29,827 bases of DNA from a virus. Positions within the stretch are counted from its first letter, which is position 1; each line of letters begins with the position of its first letter. The stretch is from positions 1 to 29,827 of IMG/VR virus record IMGVR_UViG_3300010397_001070, one strand, 5' to 3'. The translations under genes were made by a program, and so were the position numbers. Below the pieces are notes generated by a model. It ran no database searches. It was not told the origin of the DNA and saw nothing but the letters and a program-made list of their open reading frames with translations. Shown in pieces: positions 5,152 to 13,710 of this stretch.

Positions 5152-5246
5152 TTTCTCTCCTTGTTTTGAAAGAACTGGCGAGGGCGAAGGGGTCTACCCT
5201 TCCTTATAAAGGCCCTCATAACTGGTTGTGAGCCAGTACCAAGCAT
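5148..5246 (-). CDS. possible 32-aa basic leader peptide
   Basis: An ATG at 5246 opens 32 codons encoding a very basic peptide (RAFIRKGRPLRPRQFF region). Its TGA overlaps the ATG of the next gene (ATGA), and that gene's AAGGAG lies inside it. Translational coupling would explain the arrangement. There is no clear ribosome-binding site of its own, and hairpins lie in the same DNA (for example GAAGGG/CCCTTC). It may be chance. Confidence 0.25.
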   Translation of the reverse strand: MLGTGSQPVMRAFIRKGRPLRPRQFFQNKERK

Positions 5247-5269
5247 TGAAGCCTAGTATCGGCCTACAA

Positions 5270-5632
5270 CTATTTTTTAAACCATTCCCGTAATCCGATA
5301 ACTGATCCGATAATAACTGTTACGCCTAATAAAAACTTGACCGCACCTGAAAATACTTTCTGAGAAATCTTTCCAAAAGCGTTGTAGTCTTCCCAAGCCA
5401 CAATGACGGGTTCGAGTTTTTTTCTAAAAGCAAGGTCTTCTTGACGGTGAAGAATGTCTTGTTTCTGATACTCTTCATCCGCTTTCATGTGGGTCTGCAC
5501 GATCGCGTCATTGATTTTATGCTCATCGGCGTGTTCCTTCATCATGTGTTGGAGCTTGTCGATTTTCCCGTTCACGGTTTCTTTGACGGCGAGCCTGATA
5601 GCCTCGACGATCTCATTTGATATTTCGGTCAT
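5270..5632 (-). CDS. coiled-coil protein with C-terminal membrane anchor (XhlA-like)
   Basis: The 120-aa protein has a long charged helical region (residues about 1-75, KIDKLQHMMKEHADEH and onward) and one hydrophobic segment near the C terminus, FLLGVTVIIGSVIGL, followed by basic REWFKK. This layout resembles XhlA-type holin accessory proteins and other small phage membrane proteins that follow tail-fibre genes. It may aid lysis or anchor something at the membrane. It follows the fibre gene and a 35-aa membrane protein. No catalytic motif is seen. Confidence 0.6.
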   Translation of the reverse strand: MTEISNEIVEAIRLAVKETVNGKIDKLQHMMKEHADEHKINDAIVQTHMKADEEYQKQDILHRQEDLAFRKKLEPVIVAWEDYNAFGKISQKVFSGAVKFLLGVTVIIGSVIGLREWFKK

Positions 5633-5666
5633 ACACTTTTACTAGGTTCAGTGTTATGATTGGGTA

Positions 5667-5695
5667 CCCCCTGCTGAACCCAGGGGGAGTTTTTT
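5667..5695 (+). terminator. plus-strand intrinsic terminator facing the operon
   Basis: CCCCCTG (5667-5673) and CAGGGGG (5681-5687) form a 7-bp GC-rich stem with a 7-base loop, then AG and TTTTTT (5690-5695) on the plus strand. No plus-strand gene lies just upstream, so it probably blocks antisense transcription. The T run overlaps the stop codon of the 35-aa gene. Confidence 0.7.
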
Positions 5696-5801
5696 AACTT
5701 AGAATCCATCCTATAAACGGGATAATTGAACCGAGAAGAAACCACGTTGCCCTTTGCTTGTCTTCCCATTTAATAAGTCCTGGTTTGAGCTTCTTTTTCA
5801 T
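5694..5801 (-). CDS. 35-aa single-pass membrane protein
   Basis: A short ORF encodes a basic N terminus (MKKKLKPG), a charged linker and a hydrophobic stretch FLLGSIIPFIGWIL that ends at the C terminus. AAGAG lies just before the ATG. It starts 17 bases after the fibre stop codon, in the gap before the coiled-coil membrane gene. The topology fits a small holin-like or lysis-helper peptide. It is below usual gene-finder limits. Confidence 0.6.
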   Translation of the reverse strand: MKKKLKPGLIKWEDKQRATWFLLGSIIPFIGWILS

Positions 5802-5818
5802 ACTCTTTAACTTCTAAG

Positions 5819-8800
5819 TTAGTCGATTTCGTAACGAATACTCCCAATTGCACGTTTGTTTCCCGAGGCAGTCCACGCAGCCCCAGCCATATCTTTTCCA
5901 ACGGTAATGATATTGTTTGCAACCGCTGTTGAAATTAGAAAACGCGCGGGTGATGTGAGGTTAACGCTGTTGTCTGTAGCAAAGACAGCACTCAAAACGC
6001 TTGATACGATGGACGCACTAGCAAGAACGGGGAGAGGGATAGTGAAAGTCGTTGCATTAGACGTTTGATTTGAATTAGAATAGTCGAAATCACACAACTT
6101 CCCGTTAATCGAAAACCGGCCTTCAATAGTTGCGGGATTAGATGAAAATCCAGTCGGAGTTGGTGTACAACTAAACTTACGATTCTCCTCAAACTGATAC
6201 CCACTTATAACCGCTGGTATATCCATCTTCAACAACCTCGGAAACCGTGACCAGTCATCTTTGGAGTGGTCGTATGGGAGAGAAGTAGAGCCTTCGTAGA
6301 GAGAGACTCGTCTAAACCAAGTATTCCCGTCTGAAGTAGAGTGTTTGAGTTGGATTCGGATATTCGTTGCCGTCGCTCCGATAGTCCCTGTGGCGTATTT
6401 CGTGAGCCATGAACCAGTCGTTGCGTCGGTTGCAGAGATAATCGTTTCGCTGGTTGTTCCGTCAGCTAAAGTAACGAGGAGAGAAATCTGTCCCGTGGAA
6501 GCGGTATCTTGGTACATATCAGCCCGTAAAGCGACAGTTTTTCCACGCAGTCTTTCAACTAAGTCCATTGGCAGGTCTTGGTATTGGATAGCGTTTGTGG
6601 TGGCACGGCGAATTTTCTGCCCTTTGTACAGCGTTTCAGCAAAGAGTTTCTTTACTTGGTTGTCAGTGAGAGCGACAGAGAGGACACAGGCGTTTTGGAT
6701 GAGACCGTCAAAGTAGTTATTTGATGTTCCACCAGTTCTTCCAATATTAAACGTGCTATTGGTTACAGATGCTGAACCACTAGCCGTGACTTCTTTCTTG
6801 ATACCATTGACCCATACTTTAAGTTTTGAATTTACAGAATCATACACTCCACACACAAAATTCCATTTACCTGTTGTGAGGATAACATCCGAATCTATTG
6901 TTGTGTTTGTTGTTAAGCCAGCAAGACTAAATTCTACACAACCAGAACCGGGTAATTGAAATACCTTATATGTCGTAGTTGCTGAATTACCCATAAAACA
7001 GCCTCCGCTAGCAGCTGTTTCTGGTTTAATAAATGCAAACCACGTCTGACTACCAGTGATACACGCGTTTGCAGCCGACCCAGAACCATATTGAGAAGAC
7101 CCAGACTCAAAATCGAGAGCCGTTCCCATTAATCCGTCCAAAGATGTTCCAGGTACATGTGTAGCTGAGTCTAATGGATAGTTATTAGAAGAAAGGTCAG
7201 CAAAGTCGTCGGTATTCACAAATCCATTGAGAGGATAAAGTGCTTCAATATCTCCATCTGCCACACCAAGAATATCGATTAAATTCTGTTTCGTCAGAGC
7301 TGGTATTCCACCCTGAACGGGATTGGCATTTGAGTTTGTCCAATCATCAGGCGTTCCACCATATCCATTAGTAGAGTTGTTAATGAAGTTCCCGTTTTTG
7401 AGGAGGTTGGGGGGGGCGATACCGAGAGCAACGTACGCATCAGCGAGGGCTTTAGGCGTAGCGAATTTTGCATCATCTGTTCCGGTAACGATTTCAGCAC
7501 CCGTGGCTTTGACTGGTGGAACGAAATGTTGTAAGAAAATTTGAATCTTTCCTGAAGCAGAAGAAGTAATAACTGTTCCCAGATGTATTTTCAGTGAAGG
7601 CGCAACGTTCGTAACGGCCCCAGCAGTCGCAGCACTCAGATACAACTCATCACCAGCTGAAAAGCCAGAAGTATCAAGTCCAGAAAATTCACCTTCGTTC
7701 ATTACTGTTCCGTAGGCGTTGTTGGCGATGTTAGCCAGGGCTAACCCTACACAAAGTGCTGTCGTTGAAGCATCAGCTTTCGCCAGAGCTACTGTGGGAG
7801 TCGTGCCGTTCGATCCGTTGATGTAAACCACTTGGCCTTTTGTGATTGTGGAACCAGTGGTATTCCGGACAGTTAAAACGCCATCTCGAAAGAAAGCGAG
7901 TACTGCGCCCGTTGATGTCTGCATGACCATACGAGCCACTCCTGATGGAGCGGATTCAGCATGGATATTTACTTTTCCGGAGGCAGGATTGGCTGGAGTG
8001 GAGATGGCGGTAAAGGCCTCAGAGCCTTCCAAGGCTAAATCGTGTGCGCCTAAATCAACATTCGTTGTCGCTCCTGTGTAGGGAACGAGGCCAGATAAAT
8101 CTTGGTCGCCAGAGTTCGTGCCTGTGAGACCTAAATCCGTTTTTAACGTAGCAAGAGTCTGGACTTCAGGAACCCCAGTACCTGCCGTCTTGCGATAAAA
8201 GACCGAAGCGGTGGCTACATCGTTCATTTTGACTAAAGTCACTGCTTTATCGGTAATCGTCGTTGCGTTTCCGACCGAAGTAACTGGACCTGTTAAATTG
8301 GCGTTCGTGGTGACCGTAGCGGCGTTGCCTGAAATATTCGTCTGATCTCCTGTGTTTGTCCCTGAAGTGTTTCCTAAAACAGTCAATTGAGCATCTGTGA
8401 CATATCGTTTGTTCGTTGAATCAGCAATATCGGCTGTCGTAGCGTCGGCTCCTGAAGTCACTAAGCCCTTAGCATCGTAAGTAATCTTGGTTTTCGTTGC
8501 CCCGGCAATAGCGACGTTTTTATCTACCTTTAAATCGAGAGCCGTCTGTTGTGCGGTTGAGACAGGCTTACTTGCATCCGAAGTATTATCGACGTTTCCT
8601 AACCCAACATCGCCCTTGACGAGAGACAATTCGGTCTTATCAACTGAAATAGCCCCGGTGGTATCATCATAATCCAAACCAGTTCCCACGTTATTCCCGA
8701 CTGCATCCTGCGCCATTTCGTCGGTGTAATTGGAGGCCGTAATAGTAACCGTCGTCGCATCATTTCCTGGATCATCGGCAGCCGTTACCCCATCTCCGAT

Positions 8801-9643
8801 AAAATTCAAATTAGAACGAGCAGTGAGGGGTGTTCCTTCTTCTTGAATTGTATGTCCTGATCCTGAAACTGCGGCCACGGAAGTGTTAACCCATTTCTTG
8901 GTTTCAGCACTATAGACCAGCGTTTGATTGGTAATAGGGTTTTTGATGTTAACATCGGTAGCATCATCAATTTTGTGAATACCTCCCCCATTGGCTGCGT
9001 CCCGTCCAGTAAACCCTCGTAAATCAACGGCTTCGCCCCAAGTTCCGTCTTGGTTTTGAAATTGCAGCTTAGAACCCTCCCAGCGGTGTGCAGGAGTAAA
9101 CCCGTCTTTCCCGTCTTTGACCAAAACAAGGACTTTCTTCACCACTCGTTCAACAAGAATCTCAGTATCTGCTTTAGTAAAATAATCAATGCCTTTAACG
9201 GGTGTTTTTCCGTCTTTGCCGTCTTTGCCATTGTCGGGAACTGGGATGAGACTCACCACAGCTTTAATCACCGCCTCTTTTTCGGAAGAGATTGAAGGCA
9301 TGAGTTTCTCTACCCATGCTCGGATCATCTGCTCCACTTGGGCTTTGGAATAGTAGTCAATTCCTGGGATTGGGGTTTTGCCTGCTTTCCCTGGTTCTCC
9401 TTGTGGGCCTTGAACGAGGTTTAAAGTCTTAGAAAGTTTTAACAGTCTTTTGAGTTCAAATTCATCGTCGGTTTTCACCTCTTCTTTCGGTGCTTGTGTC
9501 GTTTCAGTACCGTCCAGTTCTCGCTCTACCCCTTGAGAGTCGATAGCATACCAAACAACAGCGTTTTTAACCGCAGAATAAGCCTTTTTTGAGACTGTGA
9601 GTTTTCCGTAGATAGGGTGATAAAGGATTTGTCCGATGCTCAT
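5819..9643 (-). CDS. tail fibre / receptor-binding protein with collagen-like, LamG and CBM-like domains
   Basis: The 1274-aa protein is modular. Residues 1-75 form a probable virion-attachment part. Collagen-like Gly-X-Y stretches occur at 79-90, 138-148, 177-183 and 209-216, and the motif GKTPxxGIDYxxKA is repeated near 88 and 145. A phage-fibre repeat (GLGNVDNTSDASKPVS) lies near 347-362. A beta module (about 595-710) resembles one in the 255-aa fibre protein. A LamG/concanavalin-like domain (about 800-1000) sits between NLLKNGNF (747-754) and a beta-sandwich ending near 1120 that looks like a CBM4_9-type sugar-binding domain. The last 135 residues form a separate C-terminal domain. It most likely recognises a host surface glycan. 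A terminator lies directly before its ATG, and no strong ribosome-binding site is seen. Confidence 0.85.
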   Translation of the reverse strand: MSIGQILYHPIYGKLTVSKKAYSAVKNAVVWYAIDSQGVERELDGTETTQAPKEEVKTDDEFELKRLLKLSKTLNLVQGPQGEPGKAGKTPIPGIDYYSKAQVEQMIRAWVEKLMPSISSEKEAVIKAVVSLIPVPDNGKDGKDGKTPVKGIDYFTKADTEILVERVVKKVLVLVKDGKDGFTPAHRWEGSKLQFQNQDGTWGEAVDLRGFTGRDAANGGGIHKIDDATDVNIKNPITNQTLVYSAETKKWVNTSVAAVSGSGHTIQEEGTPLTARSNLNFIGDGVTAADDPGNDATTVTITASNYTDEMAQDAVGNNVGTGLDYDDTTGAISVDKTELSLVKGDVGLGNVDNTSDASKPVSTAQQTALDLKVDKNVAIAGATKTKITYDAKGLVTSGADATTADIADSTNKRYVTDAQLTVLGNTSGTNTGDQTNISGNAATVTTNANLTGPVTSVGNATTITDKAVTLVKMNDVATASVFYRKTAGTGVPEVQTLATLKTDLGLTGTNSGDQDLSGLVPYTGATTNVDLGAHDLALEGSEAFTAISTPANPASGKVNIHAESAPSGVARMVMQTSTGAVLAFFRDGVLTVRNTTGSTITKGQVVYINGSNGTTPTVALAKADASTTALCVGLALANIANNAYGTVMNEGEFSGLDTSGFSAGDELYLSAATAGAVTNVAPSLKIHLGTVITSSASGKIQIFLQHFVPPVKATGAEIVTGTDDAKFATPKALADAYVALGIAPPNLLKNGNFINNSTNGYGGTPDDWTNSNANPVQGGIPALTKQNLIDILGVADGDIEALYPLNGFVNTDDFADLSSNNYPLDSATHVPGTSLDGLMGTALDFESGSSQYGSGSAANACITGSQTWFAFIKPETAASGGCFMGNSATTTYKVFQLPGSGCVEFSLAGLTTNTTIDSDVILTTGKWNFVCGVYDSVNSKLKVWVNGIKKEVTASGSASVTNSTFNIGRTGGTSNNYFDGLIQNACVLSVALTDNQVKKLFAETLYKGQKIRRATTNAIQYQDLPMDLVERLRGKTVALRADMYQDTASTGQISLLVTLADGTTSETIISATDATTGSWLTKYATGTIGATATNIRIQLKHSTSDGNTWFRRVSLYEGSTSLPYDHSKDDWSRFPRLLKMDIPAVISGYQFEENRKFSCTPTPTGFSSNPATIEGRFSINGKLCDFDYSNSNQTSNATTFTIPLPVLASASIVSSVLSAVFATDNSVNLTSPARFLISTAVANNIITVGKDMAGAAWTASGNKRAIGSIRYEID

Positions 9644-9651
9644 AGGCGTAC

Positions 9652-9683
9652 AAAAAGAGACATCCCTGAGATAGAGATGCCCC
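9652..9683 (-). terminator. intrinsic terminator just before the tail-fibre start codon
   Basis: On the minus strand GGGGCATC (9676-9683) pairs with GATGTCTC (9657-9664) over 8 pairs (two G-T) around an 11-base loop, then TTTTT (9652-9656). The fibre ATG is only 9 bases further on, and a promoter lies about 30 bases upstream. The element would cut that transcript to about 50 nt unless it is overridden. Confidence 0.7.
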
Positions 9684-9712
9684 TTTGAAGTGTGGGCTAT
9701 TAAGTTAATACT

Positions 9713-9741
9713 ATTATGGCAGATTATGCCTTATTCGTCAA
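9713..9741 (-). promoter_or_regulatory. promoter upstream of the tail fibre
   Basis: TTGACG (9736-9741), 17 bases, then CATAAT (9713-9718) on the minus strand. It is back to back with the plus-strand moron promoter: the two -35 boxes are only six bases apart, so occupancy may be mutually exclusive. Confidence 0.65.
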
Positions 9742-9747
9742 TGGATG

Positions 9748-9776
9748 TTGACAAAAATATTGATTTAGAGTAGGCT
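9748..9776 (+). promoter_or_regulatory. moron promoter
   Basis: TTGACA (9748-9753), 17 bases, then TAGGCT (9771-9776) on the plus strand, about 20 bases before the ATG at 9796. It gives the two plus-strand genes their own expression, independent of the late operon. Confidence 0.7.
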
Positions 9777-9795
9777 TTGGGGTTATATTCTGAAT

Positions 9796-10155
9796 ATGTT
9801 TAGAGAACTACAATTAAGTTTATCTGTTGGAATAGTCATTATTGCTTTGTCAGTGGGCTATTATTTTGCGTTTTCCCTTCCACAATCTCGTGCAGAAACT
9901 ATCAGAGTTCAAGAAGAAAAGAATAGAGCAGAAATGGAGGCTAAGAATCAAGAACAACAGGTAATAGCTTTACGCATGGAATCACGAGCTAAATGTATCA
10001 AACAGGCAGACAGTGATAAGTTTAATCTTTGGAACGACACCTGCCACGATATTGGAAAACAGGATCATTGTTTCATGCCGACTAGCCAAGCAGAATACAT
10101 TCAGAAATTAGCGCAACAGGCTAAGGATAATTGTATTAAATTAACGAGCGAATAA
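9796..10155 (+). CDS. membrane-anchored moron protein, 119 aa
   Basis: One N-terminal hydrophobic segment (residues about 7-27, LSLSVGIVIIALSVGYYFAF) is followed by a charged coiled coil (ETIRVQEEKNRAEMEAKNQE) and a C-terminal part with four cysteines (KCIK, DTCHD, DHCF, DNCIK). It is probably a single-pass protein with its Cys-rich domain outside the cytoplasm, perhaps disulfide bonded. It has its own promoter and no clear ribosome-binding site, and is on the strand opposite to its neighbours. That is typical of a moron expressed from a prophage. The function is unknown; altering the host envelope is a guess. Confidence 0.75.
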   Translation: MFRELQLSLSVGIVIIALSVGYYFAFSLPQSRAETIRVQEEKNRAEMEAKNQEQQVIALRMESRAKCIKQADSDKFNLWNDTCHDIGKQDHCFMPTSQAEYIQKLAQQAKDNCIKLTSE

Positions 10156-10156
10156 T

Positions 10157-10243
10157 ATGACTCCATTAATTGTAGGATTAATCATTGGTGGCGTTATCTT
10201 CTTACTTTATATGAAGTTTGTACCTGATAATCTCGACGATTGA
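10157..10243 (+). CDS. 28-aa membrane peptide, second moron gene
   Basis: One base after the 119-aa gene an ATG opens 28 codons: MTPLIVGLIIGGVIFLLYMK, then a short acidic tail. It is almost entirely one transmembrane helix with small Gly residues (GxxxGG-like), which could pack against another helix. The stop codon touches the stop of the convergent 739-aa gene with no spacer. It is too short for normal gene finders but is supported by position and hydrophobicity. Confidence 0.6.
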   Translation: MTPLIVGLIIGGVIFLLYMKFVPDNLDD

Positions 10244-12463
10244 TTATTTTGCTATCTCTTCCAACACCTTCAGATCTTCTGGATTAAGTAGGTGCCCAGA
10301 TTCTTGTAATATTTTTCCGAGTCCTTTTCGTAGTGCCGGGCTGAGTAGTGCTTTTCCAGCTTTATAAGCTCCGTAGGCCGCGCCACCTGCTATAGCGACA
10401 CCTGGAGCCATCGTAGCTATTGTCCCTCCACCCAATCCAATACCGGCCGCTGCTATACTCTGTATTATTTTATTTTTTGAACCTATTTTACTTCCTAAAT
10501 TTTGTAAGGCTCGACCAACAGCAGTCTTTGCCTCTTCAGCTGCTTTTGGTGCGATATTATCCAAAGCATCCAACAAAGAAGATTGTTGTCTGAATGACTC
10601 CTTAACCCCTACATTTGGGGCTTTTTCGTCTAAGAGCTTGTTGATAGCATTTCTCACTTCTCGGTTAGCTACGCTAAATGCGTTTTCTGCTTTTGCATCG
10701 AACGCTTTAGGTTTCTGTTTTAATACCCATTCGTCATAAGCCTTTCGAGCCTTGAGCATTCCTGATCCAGTACCACTATTCTCATTAATAAAGCGTTTTG
10801 CTCCAGCGAGCAGTTTCTCTGCCATCTTTTCGGCTTCTCCCACAATAAGCGGGCTACTCTTAAGACCCTCTGCTGCTTTATTGAGTCGTGACAGCACTTC
10901 TTTCTTTGAGACGATGAAGTCATTCGCGCTGAGAGCTGTAATCAAATCATCGGCCTTTTGTCTGACTGCTTCCTTTATAGCATTGTAATTTTGCTGATAG
11001 GTATTGGATGGAGAAACCCCCTCAATCTTCATAATTTCCTGTGCTGATCTCTGCTCTGCTGCTGTTGGAGCAACAACGTTTTTCTTAAATGGCCCTATAC
11101 CCGTTTCAGTTGTTCTACCGACTTGATCTAAGCGAGCTGCTTTACTGTCTATCGGCATCACAAGTTCCTGTGCATATTTTTGAGCAGCTTCTGCGCCCGC
11201 CTTAACACCAGATGCTTCTAGTGCTTTTCCAGTCTTTGAGGCTACTGCTCCAATGCCTTCCTTAGCTACCTTTGCCCCTGCTCCACTTCCATAACCAAGT
11301 GCAAAAAAGTTAGCAATATTTCCAGTTGCTTCTATATTCCTTGCCATTTCAGGGTTCGATTGTTTAAAATCCTCCCACGCAGTAATTGTTTTCTTTGCAA
11401 CATCAGTATTTAATCCGGCACTAACCAGCTCAGTGATTTTTTCTTTCGCTGGCTTCTCGATAAAGTCTGGCGTAACGGCTTTCAATGTATTCACAACAGC
11501 ACTACCGACAGAATCACTAAAAAATCCAAGTTCTTGACCAGTAGTCTGTAGAATTTTTGATCCCGTCGAATCCCCAGAGTTGAGAGTATCGGCTATATTA
11601 TTCGTGCGATCAGTAAAACTTTTTGAAACATCACCTAAAAAGCCACCCTGCTGAGTGTTTGTATTTTGGCTTGTTTGAGCCAATTTATTCATATCAAAAC
11701 CGACACTCTCCAGTTTCTTTTTTACTTGGTCAGCCCGTGGATCAGTAGGGTTTGACTGTAACCATTTGGCTGCCTCCTCAGGCGTGTTCAGGGTGACTAG
11801 TTGGCCTGAACTAGGCTGTGTTGTTTGTTGCGGTGTTTCCTGGAATTGGCTTGTGTCATACCCCGCTTGTCCAAAAGATTCCAGTTGTGATTTTTTCTTT
11901 TGTTCGATGAGTTTACGAACAGTATCGAGCTTATTTTTTGCGGTTTCTGGAGTATCGTTGAGAGTGGGAAGTATCTTTGCATACTTCACTTCATCCTCGG
12001 CACGAAGCACTCCACCTTCTAGGTATTTACCGACAATTTGTTTAGTGGCATTGATTTGCCCTTGTATCGTCTGGGCTTGGGTATCATATGGATTGAGACT
12101 TCTTGCTCTCCCTTCAATAGGTCCCATGAGATCTTTATTATCCTGAACGCTCTTATCAAGGAGATCAAGCATGGAATTGGCCGCTCCGGCATCTCCAAGG
12201 TTGGCTGATTCGGCGGTTCCTATTTGTGCCCCACCAGGATTTGTATGATTTTGAGCTTGCGGTGGAAGAGGTTGCCCGGTTTGAATACTCTGTATACGGC
12301 TCAGTTCCTCATCGACAACCGAAGAATCATACCCGACTTGCTCGAGGGCATATTTAACATACGCCGGATCTTGGCGTTTCCTCATAAGTTCGTCTACTCG
12401 TGAACGGAATTTTGCCCGTTCTGCGTTCGGGGCGTATGCGTTTGTGGTCGTTGTTGTTGCCAT
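10244..12463 (-). CDS. putative internal virion / ejection protein, 739 aa
   Basis: The protein is long, low in cysteine and largely helical, with Gln/Thr/Asn-rich linkers in the first 280 residues and Ala/Lys-rich helices after. A Gly/Ala-rich hydrophobic stretch lies near residues 665-710 (IAAAGIGLGGGTIATMAPGV and onward), with a weaker one near 385. Such membrane-active segments are known in ejection proteins of short-tailed phages, for example P22 gp16/gp20, which enter the host envelope with DNA. No lytic transglycosylase motif is visible. It lies after the tail genes, the position of ejection genes in P22-like phages. Family membership is inferred from context. Confidence 0.6.
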   Translation of the reverse strand: MATTTTTNAYAPNAERAKFRSRVDELMRKRQDPAYVKYALEQVGYDSSVVDEELSRIQSIQTGQPLPPQAQNHTNPGGAQIGTAESANLGDAGAANSMLDLLDKSVQDNKDLMGPIEGRARSLNPYDTQAQTIQGQINATKQIVGKYLEGGVLRAEDEVKYAKILPTLNDTPETAKNKLDTVRKLIEQKKKSQLESFGQAGYDTSQFQETPQQTTQPSSGQLVTLNTPEEAAKWLQSNPTDPRADQVKKKLESVGFDMNKLAQTSQNTNTQQGGFLGDVSKSFTDRTNNIADTLNSGDSTGSKILQTTGQELGFFSDSVGSAVVNTLKAVTPDFIEKPAKEKITELVSAGLNTDVAKKTITAWEDFKQSNPEMARNIEATGNIANFFALGYGSGAGAKVAKEGIGAVASKTGKALEASGVKAGAEAAQKYAQELVMPIDSKAARLDQVGRTTETGIGPFKKNVVAPTAAEQRSAQEIMKIEGVSPSNTYQQNYNAIKEAVRQKADDLITALSANDFIVSKKEVLSRLNKAAEGLKSSPLIVGEAEKMAEKLLAGAKRFINENSGTGSGMLKARKAYDEWVLKQKPKAFDAKAENAFSVANREVRNAINKLLDEKAPNVGVKESFRQQSSLLDALDNIAPKAAEEAKTAVGRALQNLGSKIGSKNKIIQSIAAAGIGLGGGTIATMAPGVAIAGGAAYGAYKAGKALLSPALRKGLGKILQESGHLLNPEDLKVLEEIAK

Positions 12464-12466
12464 AAG

Positions 12467-13495
12467 TTAGAAGCCAAATTGTACGTTACCAATTGATCCG
12501 ATGAATGGAGCGTTACCCGTATTGCCTCCGGCAGAAGTCATACCGGTCTTTTTAAATGAGTCCCAGATACTCTGTTCAATGTCTTTGCCGTTTTCATCCA
12601 CGCCGAGGACTCCGCTGTTATCGACGGCTGTGTCCTTTTTGAATTTAGAAAGAGCGCTCTCGTAACTCAAGCCTTTGATTTTCATGTCCAGATTAAACTG
12701 CTCTTTCGCCATTTTAAATTGAGCGTCATCAATCTTGTATTGGAGTTTGAACTGTTTCTCAGCCATGTCCATTTTCTTCACATCCATGTTGTAGGAACGA
12801 TCTGATTCAAACACGCTTCGGGTGAAGTCACGCTCTTGAGAATAGACCTGATACTGAGTGGTCAGTGCTTGTAATGAAAAATTTCTCTGATCTGTCCACC
12901 GGGAATAGGCCGAATTATCCGCATTCACTAACCGGTCTTGTATAAATTGATTTTTCTCTGCTTGAAGAGAGGCCTGTTGAGCGTAGTTCCCATACTGGGC
13001 CGCAGCGAATTGAAGCTGTCCTTGAAACTCCTGGGATTGGAATTGACTGCGTAAATCCTGTTCGTTCTGCACCGCTCCACCTGAGAAAAACCCTCCCCGA
13101 CGGTTGATAGATTCCACTTCCTGTTGCATTCTCTTAGCGAAGTCTTTCTCGCTCTGGACTTTCTGGTCGGTATAGGAAGCCTGCTGGAGTTGTCTTATCG
13201 CTTCGAGCTGGGCTTGTTGAGGTGAGTAGACACTGTCAGCCGTGGCTTGGATACCGGGCAGATACTGATTGGGGTCGAACTGATAGTTCTGGGAACCTAA
13301 GGTAGCAATCCCGTTTTGTACCTGTTGGCCGACAGAAGGCTTAGCCTTAAAACCAGTCAGAAGGCTCGTCGCTTCTCCTGAAGTGAGTTTATTGCCGAAT
13401 CCTCCTTTGCCGAGGACGTAATCTTGCGCTCCCTGCCCCGCTTGTGTTAGGACAGCTTGTGCGTCTGGTGAGATTTCCATAGTTTTAGTCTGCAT
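12467..13495 (-). CDS. putative internal virion protein, Gln-rich coiled coil
   Basis: The 342-aa protein is rich in glutamine, phenylalanine and lysine. It has long helical repeats such as YSPQQAQLEAIRQLQQASYT and a region of alternating AKEQFNLDMKIKG-like and EKQFKLQYKIDDAQFKMAKE units (about 240-280) that look like repeats of 'QFxLxxKI'. There is no signal peptide. The position between the fibre-associated genes and the 739-aa protein matches a second ejection or inner-core protein. Its start overlaps the upstream gene by 11 bases; an ATG at 13480 is a possible alternative start. Confidence 0.6.
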   Translation of the reverse strand: MQTKTMEISPDAQAVLTQAGQGAQDYVLGKGGFGNKLTSGEATSLLTGFKAKPSVGQQVQNGIATLGSQNYQFDPNQYLPGIQATADSVYSPQQAQLEAIRQLQQASYTDQKVQSEKDFAKRMQQEVESINRRGGFFSGGAVQNEQDLRSQFQSQEFQGQLQFAAAQYGNYAQQASLQAEKNQFIQDRLVNADNSAYSRWTDQRNFSLQALTTQYQVYSQERDFTRSVFESDRSYNMDVKKMDMAEKQFKLQYKIDDAQFKMAKEQFNLDMKIKGLSYESALSKFKKDTAVDNSGVLGVDENGKDIEQSIWDSFKKTGMTSAGGNTGNAPFIGSIGNVQFGF

Positions 13496-13709
13496 TGACT
13501 GACCTCCAAGAGGCTCCGTCCCAATAATTAAGATATTGCGTATCTGTATTTAAAATAAGAATGTAAGATGTCGGAGTGACAATCAGCGCATCTCTTTCGG
13601 CTTCAGAATATCCGGGGATGGACCAGGTTAAAGCATCGTTCGGTTGGATAGGTTTCCCTACGTTCCGTACCTGATTCCCTTTCATGTTGGAAAATTCTGT
13701 CACTGCCAT
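13485..13709 (-). CDS. small fibre-associated protein, 74 aa
   Basis: The sequence begins with SNMKGNQVRNVGKPIQPNDALTW, the pattern of phage tail-fibre N termini and linker segments, and ends with YLNYWDGASWRSVNAD, another common phage fibre ending. It may be a short fibre tip or an attachment adaptor of the adhesins upstream. It lies one base after the Gly-rich adhesin gene and overlaps the next gene by 11 bases. Confidence 0.6.
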   Translation of the reverse strand: MAVTEFSNMKGNQVRNVGKPIQPNDALTWSIPGYSEAERDALIVTPTSYILILNTDTQYLNYWDGASWRSVNAD

Positions 13710-13710
13710 A

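Noticed and set aside
5819-9643. Plus-strand ORFs within the fibre gene
   Set aside because: They are shadows of the long minus-strand frame with no promoter or ribosome-binding site.
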